Positions 15,498 through 22,880 of a DNA stretch of 22,946 nucleotides are shown piece after piece. Below the pieces are notes generated by a model, which was given only the letters and a program-made list of their open reading frames with translations, had not been told where the DNA came from and did no database searches. The stretch is from Lutibacter sp. (GTDB lineage Bacteria; Bacteroidota; Bacteroidia; Flavobacteriales; Flavobacteriaceae). Both the position numbers and the translations under genes were made by a program. The stretch covers positions 1 to 22,946 of the forward strand of contig NZ_JAKIUR010000044.1 of assembly GCF_021647475.1 (NCBI RefSeq), in the 5' to 3' direction. Numbering within the stretch: the stretch's first letter is position 1; every line of letters begins with the position of its first letter.

Positions 15498-16691
15498 ATG
15501 AGGAGTTATTTTATAATTTTATATTTATTGCCTTTTATTGTTTTTTCTCAAACAAATAAAAAACCAAAAAATCAGATTTTTAATACTATCGCAATTCAAG
15601 CAGGATATCAAAATGGCTATGTTTTTGCAACTAATGATTTTATTAAAGGTGTTAATGGAGAAAATAATAGAATAAACGCATTTCAAGCATTTACATTAAA
15701 ATTTTCTAAGCAAACTATTGGTAAAAATATATGGGAACAGCTGTTTAAATATCCTAACTACGGTATTGGAATTTATATTGCAGACTTTTATAATCCTGAA
15801 GAAATAGGAACTCCAATTGCATTATATGGATTTTTTAATGCACCTTTTAAAAGATGGAATAAGTTAACATTTAATTATGAACTTGGATTTGGAGCTACAT
15901 TTAATTGGAAATCTTTTAATCCGATAACCAATCAATATAATATAGCAATTGGAGCAGGACAGTCTTTTTTAATAGATGTAGGTTTAAATTTACAATATAA
16001 CTTAACAAGAAAAATAGATATTAAAGCTGGATTTTCACTAACACATTTTTCAAATGGAGCATTAAAAAAGCCAAATAAAGGAATAAATACTATTGGACCA
16101 AAAGTTAGTTTAAAATATAATTTTGATGATCGTCCTATTTTAAAAAAACAAGAAATTCCCGAATATGTAAAAGAATATGAATGGTTGATTTCAGCTTTTG
16201 GAGGTGTTAAAAATGTGATTTTTAAAGATGCGAATATTGATGTTATTGAAAAATATGAGGGGTTAAATTTTCCTGTGTTTGGGCTTTCAACATTAATTAA
16301 TAGGCAAGTAAGCTATAAATCAAAAATTGGAATAGGAATGTCTATTTCATATAATGGTACTTTAGATGCACAAGTGGCAGTTGAAAACAATGAGCTTGAG
16401 CCAGTTGAAAGTCCATTTATCAATAAAATTCAAATTAGCATATATCCATCATACGAACTAATTATTAATAAAGTATCTATAATTTTGCAACCTGCATTTT
16501 ATATTTATCGTAAAAAGCTAAAAAAACAAACCCCTGTTTTTCATCAAAGAATAGGAATAAAATATCATTTTTCTAATAATCTATTTGCAGGAATAACATT
16601 ACGTGATTATAATTTTCATGTTTCTGATTTTATTGAATGGAACATTGGATATAGAATTAAATGGAGAAAAAGTCAATCAAAAAAACAATAA
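15498..16691 (+). CDS. PagL-like acyloxyacyl hydrolase / lipid A 3-O-deacylase, outer membrane
   Basis: A 397-residue protein with a signal peptide (about 1-18, cleavage after FSQ) and a barrel-like body. Residues 181-197 read LTHFSNGALKKPNKGIN, the HxSN(G/A) signature of the PagL/acyloxyacyl hydrolase family; H183 and S185 would be the catalytic pair. The proteobacterial acidic third residue is not obvious: the position 14 after the His is Asn here. PagL itself has roughly 150-180 mature residues, so this protein carries an extra C-terminal half (about 225-397) of further strands, as seen in Bacteroidota members annotated as acyloxyacyl hydrolase. It would remove the 3-O acyl chain from lipid A in the outer leaflet, changing immune recognition and peptide resistance. 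It is the last gene of the PAP2-barrel-GT4 unit. Confidence 0.82.
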   Translation: MRSYFIILYLLPFIVFSQTNKKPKNQIFNTIAIQAGYQNGYVFATNDFIKGVNGENNRINAFQAFTLKFSKQTIGKNIWEQLFKYPNYGIGIYIADFYNPEEIGTPIALYGFFNAPFKRWNKLTFNYELGFGATFNWKSFNPITNQYNIAIGAGQSFLIDVGLNLQYNLTRKIDIKAGFSLTHFSNGALKKPNKGINTIGPKVSLKYNFDDRPILKKQEIPEYVKEYEWLISAFGGVKNVIFKDANIDVIEKYEGLNFPVFGLSTLINRQVSYKSKIGIGMSISYNGTLDAQVAVENNELEPVESPFINKIQISIYPSYELIINKVSIILQPAFYIYRKKLKKQTPVFHQRIGIKYHFSNNLFAGITLRDYNFHVSDFIEWNIGYRIKWRKSQSKKQ

Positions 16692-16740
16692 TTAAACTTT
16701 TCGGAACAAATAAAATACTTACTTATTTCAAAAATCATAA

Positions 16741-16774
16741 TTCAAAATTTCTTCAAAGTTCCGTTGCATCTTTG
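16741..16774 (+). promoter_or_regulatory. Direct-repeat operator/promoter site 4, before the secreted unknown protein
   Basis: TTCAAAATTTC (16741) then TTCAAAGTTCCG (16752), an 11-base period. The box CATCTTTG (16767-16774, one mismatch to TAnnTTTG) starts 15 bases after the second TTC. ATG at 16795. The rest of the 103-base gap holds nothing I recognise. Confidence 0.65.
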
Positions 16775-16794
16775 TGTAAATAATAATATAAAAC

Positions 16795-17451
16795 ATGAAA
16801 AAAATAACAATTCTAGCTATCGGAACAATTATGATATTGTTCCAAGCCTCAGCACAAACAAGTATAAAATCTAATTCTAATCCATATAATGAATTGGATA
16901 AAATATTGTCGCCATTTGAAGATATGACAGAATATGCTTTAGATAATAATTATGAAGGTGTACTTAAATCTCTAAACAAAGTTGAGGTATTACAAAAGCA
17001 ATTAATTTTTGAAAAAAATAATTTAAGTGGAAGTATGGAAATGCTAAATCCTAAAATTAAACAACTTAACGATGCTGTAAAACAAAAAAAATATAAACAA
17101 ATAGCATTAATTGCAACAGCTATTTTTGAGTTTAATATTACTAATTTTAAAGATGGCTATAAAATTAAAAACCAACTACAAATAGAACATATGGATTATA
17201 TGGGTTTTGAAACACTAGCACTTCTAAATCAAGATAAAATAGATTGGAAAAAATTAGCATCTACAATACTAAAAGTTAAAAATAAATGGAAAATACTTAG
17301 TATAAAAGTTAATGACCCAAATTTAAAAGCTTCTTTTAGTTTTTTATTTCAAGGACTACTTCTTAGCACAAAAAACAAAGATATTAAAATGACTAAAATT
17401 TTGGCGTCTATGGATTTGAGTTTAGTGGATGTGTTAGAAAAAAGTATTTAA
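16795..17451 (+). CDS. Secreted helical protein of unknown function
   Basis: Not recognised. 218 residues: a signal peptide (about 1-21, MKKITILAIGTIMILFQASA, cleaved near AQ) and then a mature domain that looks entirely alpha-helical, with Lys/Asn-rich amphipathic stretches (LDKILSPFEDMTEYALDNNY, LNDAVKQKKYKQIALIATAIFEFN) and no cysteines. It could be a periplasmic four-helix-bundle type protein. It has its own copy of the direct-repeat promoter, so I infer co-regulation with the envelope genes. Its signal peptide closely resembles that of the next gene (ends in QASAQTS versus QACAQTS), but the mature parts do not match, so this is not a simple duplication. Candidate new member of the regulon. 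Confidence 0.78.
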   Translation: MKKITILAIGTIMILFQASAQTSIKSNSNPYNELDKILSPFEDMTEYALDNNYEGVLKSLNKVEVLQKQLIFEKNNLSGSMEMLNPKIKQLNDAVKQKKYKQIALIATAIFEFNITNFKDGYKIKNQLQIEHMDYMGFETLALLNQDKIDWKKLASTILKVKNKWKILSIKVNDPNLKASFSFLFQGLLLSTKNKDIKMTKILASMDLSLVDVLEKSI

Positions 17452-17481
17452 ATTAAGTTTTGTTTTATAGCATTCCTAAAA

Positions 17482-17515
17482 TTCAAAATTAATTCTAAAT
17501 TGAGTGGCACATTTG
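17482..17515 (+). promoter_or_regulatory. Direct-repeat operator/promoter site 5, before the PepSY-like protein
   Basis: TTCAAAATTAA (17482) then TTCTAAATTGAG (17493), an 11-base period. The box CACATTTG (17508-17515, one mismatch) starts 15 bases after the second TTC. ATG at 17547. The tail TTGAG is shared with sites 2 and 6. Confidence 0.65.
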
Positions 17516-17546
17516 TATTAAATAGTATTAATTAAAATTAATTATA

Positions 17547-18014
17547 ATGAAAAAATTAACGTTTTTATTCGCTGGAGTAGTGCTAATATTCGCTCAAGCT
17601 TGTGCACAAACATCTACAAATGTACCTGCAAAAGTAAAAGCTGCATTTTACCAAAAATTTCCAAATGCTAAAAAAGCAAAATGGGATAAAGAAAATGCTA
17701 CAGAATGGGAAGTAGAATTTAAATTAAATGGAAAAGAATATTCTGCCAATTTTACATCAGTAGGAGTTTGGAAAGAAACAGAACATGAAATCTCAAAATC
17801 TAAATTACCAGACGCTGTTAAAACTACCTTAAATAATGAGTTTAAGGATTATGATATAGATGAGAGTGAAGTTTCTGAAACTCCTAAAGAAGTTGTCTAT
17901 GAATTTGCTCTAGAAAATGACGGAAAAGATTTTGAAGTTGCCATTTTACCTAATGGGAAAGTGATAAAAAAAGAGGCAAAAAAAGAAAATGATGAAGAAA
18001 ATGATAACGATTAA
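17547..18014 (+). CDS. PepSY-like (DUF2874-type) secreted protein
   Basis: 155 residues with a signal peptide ending QACAQ. The Cys at that point lacks a good lipobox, so signal peptidase I cleavage after AQ seems as likely as lipidation. The mature part has two PepSY-like units: VPAKVKAAFYQKFPNAKKAKWDKE followed by EWEVEFKLNGKEYSANF (about 25-80), and LPDAVKTTLNNEFKDYDIDE followed by VVYEFALENDGKDFEVAILPNG (about 85-140). The 'KFPnAkxxkW...yeveF...g' pattern is the family hallmark. It ends in an acidic Lys/Glu/Asp tail. PepSY-like proteins of Bacteroidota are commonly found beside two-component systems and are thought to bind or inhibit envelope proteins. An output or feedback modulator of the kinase at 10362 is an inference. 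It is monocistronic, with its own site 5 and a terminator after it. Confidence 0.9.
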   Translation: MKKLTFLFAGVVLIFAQACAQTSTNVPAKVKAAFYQKFPNAKKAKWDKENATEWEVEFKLNGKEYSANFTSVGVWKETEHEISKSKLPDAVKTTLNNEFKDYDIDESEVSETPKEVVYEFALENDGKDFEVAILPNGKVIKKEAKKENDEENDND

Positions 18015-18034
18015 TAATAAATAGCAATTTTAAG

Positions 18035-18063
18035 AAGTCGAATTTTTAATTCGGCTTTTTTTA
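18035..18063 (+). terminator. Intrinsic terminator after the PepSY-like gene
   Basis: AAGTCGAAT (18035-18043) pairs with ATTCGGCTT (18049-18057) with one G-T wobble, giving a 9-bp stem and a 5-base loop. A run of Ts follows to 18062. It lies 20 bases after the stop, which separates this gene from the efflux operon. Confidence 0.88.
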
Positions 18064-18079
18064 TTTGAATTTAAATAAA

Positions 18080-18113
18080 AAACAAATTATTATTAAATTG
18101 AGTAGTAGATAAA
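18080..18113 (+). promoter_or_regulatory. Possible degraded direct-repeat site 6, before the efflux operon
   Basis: AAACAAATTAT (18080) then TATTAAATTGAG (18091). The AAATT cores are 11 bases apart and the TTGAG tail is as in sites 2 and 5, but both TTC triplets are lost. The octamer at the usual position is TAGATAAA (18106-18113), which keeps only the TA of the -7 box. ATG at 18119. Weak on its own; listed because of its position. Confidence 0.3.
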
Positions 18114-18118
18114 ACTAA

Positions 18119-19405
18119 ATGAAAAAACATGTATTAGCAGTTATTGTTCTTTGGAGTTTAAGCTATTCTTTAAATGCTCAAACTCTTAATTTAAAGCATT
18201 TTATAGAAAAAGCCTTAATAAATAGCCCTTTATTACAAAAACAGAGAAATAATAATAAAATAATTGTTCTAAATTTAAAACAATTTAATGCTATTTATAA
18301 ATCACCAAAAATTAGTATAAATAGTACTATTTTATTTGCTCCTATTATTTCAAAAGATGGATTGAATAACAAATTAGAGCTAACTTCTAAAGGCAGTACC
18401 AATTATGTTGGCTACGATTTGGGTATAAGTAACGGAGGTCAATATCAGGTAATCACGTCTGTTACTCAGCCATTATTTACTGCAAAACAATACAACGTCC
18501 AAAAAAACAAGGTTTTGCTTACTAAATCAAAAAATGAAAATATAGTAGCATTAACTCAAGCTGAATTAAAACAATTGGTAACCCATCAATATATTCTTTG
18601 TATTAAGGCTCAAGAACAAAGTGATAATACACAAAGAATAATTAAGGTAATTCAAACACAACTTGCACAAATGAAACCTTTAGTAAAATTAGGTATTTAT
18701 AAATTTTCTGATTTAAAGTTACTTGAAATAGAATTGCAGAATTGGCAAATAGCCTATAAGCGTTCAAATACAGATTATCTTACAAATTTTAATGCTTTAA
18801 ATTTGTTGTCTGGAATTGAGGATACTAAACTTTTCACTCTTGAAAATCTTCAATTATCTTTAAATTTATCTCCTAAAAAAACCTCTATTTTTTTTAAGCA
18901 ATATTCGTTAGGTAGTTTATCCATTAATACAGCACAAAAAATTTCAGAATTAAAATATCTACCGCAAATTAGTGCTTTTGGTGATGCAGGTCTTAATGCA
19001 ACTTATACACCATCTTTTGATAGATTAGGCTTTAGCATTGGGCTTTCATTAAATTGGAATTTGTTTGATGGTCATCAAAAGCAACTTAAAAGAGCACAAA
19101 ATAAAATTAGGTTAGCTAATATTATAATCGATAAAAAATATTTTAAGAATCAAAATTCCATTAGAAAAAATAATATTTTGAGTGAAATAGAGAGTTTAAA
19201 TGGTCAAATGTTACTATTAGATAGCCAACTAAAAAAATATAATGATTTACTTAATTTATACAAAGTTGAAATAAAGCATAGTCTAATTTCAGTATTAGAA
19301 TTAAAGACTGTTATAAATGATATTGCTATAAAAAAACAAGAAAAAACAAATACTTTAATGCTTAAAGAAATTTTAATTAACTCTTATAATTATTGGAATA
19401 ATTAA
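18119..19405 (+). CDS. TolC-family outer-membrane efflux protein
   Basis: 428 residues with a signal peptide (about 1-21, cleaved near NAQ) and the two internally repeated OEP units of the TolC fold. Each has long helices rich in Gln, Lys and Leu (for example ALTQAELKQLVTHQYILCIKAQEQ) and barrel strands such as PQISAFGDAGLNATY and LGFSIGLSLNWNLFDGHQK, the last being a common OEP signature. It forms the outer-membrane and periplasmic exit duct of a tripartite pump. It is 10 bases ahead of the adaptor gene, which is 2 bases ahead of the RND permease, so the three form one operon. The length is at the lower end of the family but complete. The CzcC-like or multidrug nature cannot be decided. Confidence 0.9.
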   Translation: MKKHVLAVIVLWSLSYSLNAQTLNLKHFIEKALINSPLLQKQRNNNKIIVLNLKQFNAIYKSPKISINSTILFAPIISKDGLNNKLELTSKGSTNYVGYDLGISNGGQYQVITSVTQPLFTAKQYNVQKNKVLLTKSKNENIVALTQAELKQLVTHQYILCIKAQEQSDNTQRIIKVIQTQLAQMKPLVKLGIYKFSDLKLLEIELQNWQIAYKRSNTDYLTNFNALNLLSGIEDTKLFTLENLQLSLNLSPKKTSIFFKQYSLGSLSINTAQKISELKYLPQISAFGDAGLNATYTPSFDRLGFSIGLSLNWNLFDGHQKQLKRAQNKIRLANIIIDKKYFKNQNSIRKNNILSEIESLNGQMLLLDSQLKKYNDLLNLYKVEIKHSLISVLELKTVINDIAIKKQEKTNTLMLKEILINSYNYWNN

Positions 19406-19415
19406 GTTAAATAAT

Positions 19416-20321
19416 ATGAAAAATTCAATTCACATCTTTTTAATTTTAGTGCTATTTTTAGGACAATCTTGTAAAAATAAAGATTCAAAGGTTATAAATA
19501 AATTGCCAATTCCAACAGTTACTGTTGTACATCCAACATTAGAGAAAATTCATGATAAAGTTCAAATTAACGGACAAGTAGTTTATTTGAATAAAACTAA
19601 CATTAAGGCTCCAATCTCAGGATATGTAACTCGTGTAAACACAAAATTGGGCAATTGGGTTAAAAAAGGAAGTATTCTATTTAAAATTCAAACTAAAGAA
19701 AGTAAAGCATTGCAAGATTCAAATTTAGCCATAGATGAAAATTTTGGAATAATACCTATATATGCAACCATCTCTGGTTATGTAAATTTAATAAATATTA
19801 CCGATTCAGGTGTTTTTATTAATGAAGGCAATCCTTTGGCTACTATTGTTAAAAGTAACGATTTAGTAATTCAAGTTAATACACCTTTTCAATATTATGA
19901 TTTGCTTAAAGTGAATAAAAAGATCGAAATTAGTTTATCAAATAAGAAAATTGTATTTGCGAACTTTTATAAAGCATTACCTATAATTGATCCTGTTTCG
20001 CAAACGCAGCAGGTTTATTTTAAATTAATAAAGCATAAAGAATTGCCAGAGAATTTAAACGTAATTGTAAATCTACAAACCAAACAAAAACCAGCAGTAA
20101 TTACCTTGCCAAAAGATGCTGTTTTAACTAACGAAACACAAAATGAATTTTGGATTATGGAAATAAATAAAGATTCATTAGCCGTAAAAATTATGATACA
20201 AAAAGGACTTGAAAATAATGGAAAAGTAGAAATTGTTTCTCCTAAATTAGAATTACAAAGCCTTATTATTAAAAAAGGAGCCTACGGTTTGCCAGATAGC
20301 ACTAAAGTGAAAATAAACTAG
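19416..20321 (+). CDS. RND efflux periplasmic adaptor (membrane fusion protein), probable lipoprotein
   Basis: A 301-residue adaptor linking the inner-membrane permease to the TolC-type duct. The N-terminus ends in LGQSC with C19 as the likely lipidated cysteine, although the lipobox is loose. The two lipoyl halves are visible: TNIKAPISGYVTRVNTKLGN (about 60-79) and IIPIYATISGYVNLINITDSG (about 112-132). They are separated by only about 35 residues, so the long alpha-helical hairpin of AcrA/CusB-type adaptors is essentially missing and the protein is shorter than the usual 350-400. A beta-barrel and membrane-proximal domain follows (about 150-301, with TLPKDAVLTNETQNEFWIM). Hairpin-less adaptors do exist, so it is probably functional rather than broken. 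Middle gene of the operon. Confidence 0.88.
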   Translation: MKNSIHIFLILVLFLGQSCKNKDSKVINKLPIPTVTVVHPTLEKIHDKVQINGQVVYLNKTNIKAPISGYVTRVNTKLGNWVKKGSILFKIQTKESKALQDSNLAIDENFGIIPIYATISGYVNLINITDSGVFINEGNPLATIVKSNDLVIQVNTPFQYYDLLKVNKKIEISLSNKKIVFANFYKALPIIDPVSQTQQVYFKLIKHKELPENLNVIVNLQTKQKPAVITLPKDAVLTNETQNEFWIMEINKDSLAVKIMIQKGLENNGKVEIVSPKLELQSLIIKKGAYGLPDSTKVKIN

Positions 20322-20323
20322 TT

Positions 20324-22837
20324 ATGGATAAAATATTTGTAAAATATAAAAGTCCGATAGCGGTAATTTTATTTCTTATTTTAGTTTTGGGTGCTTTTTC
20401 TTATAAAAATTTAAGTACTTCTCTTTTCCCAAATGTTACTTTTCCCAAAATAAAAATCATTGCAGATAACGGGCAACAACCTGTTGACAAAATGATGGTT
20501 ACTGTAACAAAACCGTTAGAAAATGCTATTAAACGAGTAGAAAATCTGCGATTAATTAGGAGCATAACCAGTATGGGAAGTTGTGAAATTTCAGCTTTTA
20601 TGGATTGGGGTTCTGATATAAATGTGGATAAACAACGTTTAGAATCAAGAATAGCACAAATTAAAAATGATTTACCGCCAAATGTTCAAATAACAGTTGA
20701 AAAAATGAATCCATCCATATTACCAGTAATGGGTTACTCTTTACAATCTAAAGTAAAAAATCAAGTAGAGCTTAAAATGATTGGTGAATATATTGTAAAA
20801 CCTTATTTATCAAGAGTTGAAGGTGTAGCAGCGGTGGAAGTTATTGGAGGCAAAACTAAAGAATATCAAATTCTTTTAAACCAAAAAAAACTAAGTCTTT
20901 TAAAATTAAGTCCTCAACAAATAATTGATGCCATACAGCAAACAGGGTTTATAAAATCTAATGGCTATGTAGTGGATTACAAACGCTTATATTTAACGGT
21001 AACCGATGCTACAATTAAGAATAAAGAAGCCCTAGAGAATTTAGTAATTTTTAATAATGCTAAACGAAAAATTGAAGTTAAAGACATATCAAAAGTTCAA
21101 ATTTCTGAAAAAACAGAATTTATTAAAATAAAAGCTGATGGTGAAAATGTACCTTTAATAGCCATTTTAAAACAGCCGAATAGTAACCTCATTAATGTAG
21201 CCAGTCAAGTAACAAAAAAAATCGTAAAGCTTAATAAAATTTTACCTAAAGGAGTTCAACTTAAACAATATTACAATCAAGCTTCTTTTGTTGGAGACAG
21301 TTTAAAAAGCATTATTGATGTGCTTTGGATAGGATTAGTTTTGGCCATTGTAATCGTAATATTTTTCTTAAAATCTTTTAAAGCCAGCAGTGTAATGTTA
21401 ATTACTATTCCAATTACTTTGGGACTAACTTTTATATTGATGGAAGCCTTAGGTTTTGATTTAAACATTATGACCATAGGAGCTATTGCTGCAGCTATCG
21501 GGTTAATAATTGATGATGCCGTTATTGTTATAGAGCAAATTCACAAAACACATGAAGAGTTTCCTGAAGAATCACCTAAAAATTTAGTTGGTAAAGCAAT
21601 TAAATTCTTATTTCCAGCAATGGTAAGTTCCTCGTTAAGTACCATAGTAATTTTTTTACCATTTATTTTAATGACAGGCGTTGCAGGTGCTTATTTTAAA
21701 GTATTAACCGAGACTATGATTCTTATGCTATCCGTTTCATTTATAGTAACTTGGTTAGGGCTTCCTGTAATTTATTTACTTTTTTCAAAAAACAAAAATA
21801 CCATTTCAAAAGCTCATATAATACGAGAGCGTAAGTGGGTTGATTTTTTTCTTAAACGATCCTATATAAGTATTGCTTTTAGTACATTATTAATCTTAAG
21901 CATATTAGTGATTTTACCAAAACTAGCAACTGGATTCTTACCAAAAATGGATGAAGGTTCAATAATCTTAGATTATAGTAGTCCTTCTGGTTCTTCGTTA
22001 AATGAAACCGATAGAATGCTAAATGAAGTAGATAAAATATTAGATAATACACCAGAAGTGAAAGCATATTCAAGAAGAATAGGTACACAAATGGGCTTTT
22101 TTATCACTGAACCAAATAAAGGCGATTATTTAATAGAGTTGCGTAAAAAAAGACATAAAACAACCGAAGAAGTTACAGATATTATCAGAAAAAAAGTAGA
22201 AACTGCAGTACCAGCATTAACTGCAGATTTTGGTCAAGTAATTACAGATATGTTGGGCGATTTAATGAGTAGTGTACAGCCTATTGAAATTAAAATATTT
22301 GGTACTGACCATAAAAAACTAAAAGAATTATCCCAATTAGTTGCAAAAAAAATTGAAAATGTAAAAGGTACAGCCGATGTTTTTGATGGAATTATTATAG
22401 CAGGTCCAATGTTTAAAATTCATCCAAAAGAAGCGATATTAAAACAATATGGTCTTACAGATGTAGCTTTACAAATCCAAGTACAAACCTATTTAGAAGG
22501 TACAGTAGCTGGCTCAATTCTTGAAAAAGAACAGTTAACAAATATTCGCGTTTTACATCCTGAAAATTATAAAACCCCATTAGAAAAGTTAAAAAATGCT
22601 GAAATTAGTACAGCTACAGGTGAATATTTACCCTTATCAACTTTTGCAGAATTTTCAATAGAACCTGGTGTGTCTGAAATTGATAGAGAAAATCTACAAA
22701 CTATGGGTGTGGTAACTGCACGTTTAAATAATAGGGATTTAGGAAGTGTAATGAAGGACATCAAAAAGGAGTTGTCTAAAATAAGCTTACCATCTTCATA
22801 TCAAATTGAATATGGAGGATGGAGTGTCTACCTTTGA
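20324..22837 (+). pseudogene. RND-family efflux permease, truncated at the 3' end by an insertion sequence
   Basis: Proton-driven inner-membrane pump of the AcrB/MdtB/CzcA type, normally about 1,020-1,040 residues. Here the frame stops after 837. Visible: TM1 (about 11-27), first periplasmic domain (30-330, with NVTFPKIKI and QQPVDKMMVTVTKPLENAI), TM2-TM6 (about 333-490), TM4 with the proton-relay pair D397-D398 in GLIIDDAVIVIEQIH, TM7 (about 513-532) and almost all of the second periplasmic domain, ending IEYGG (about 828-832). The final five codons (WSVYL) do not match the family and lie in the left end of an insertion element. TM8-TM12, including the TM10 residues needed for proton transfer, are missing. 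The paired D397-D398 do not resolve heavy-metal from multidrug class. Unless the remainder is rejoined elsewhere, the pump is inactive. A sequencing or assembly artefact is unlikely because a transposase start follows. Confidence 0.9.
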
Positions 22838-22868
22838 TGTGACAATTTTAATAAGCCCATAAATAATA

Positions 22869-22876
22869 TATATTTG
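22869..22876 (+). promoter_or_regulatory. -7-like box of the insertion-sequence transposase promoter
   Basis: TATATTTG is an exact TAnnTTTG, 5 bases before the transposase ATG, which implies a nearly leaderless message. No -33 TTG is found at the usual distance. AT-rich sequence yields such octamers by chance. Confidence 0.35.
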
Positions 22877-22880
22877 AATT

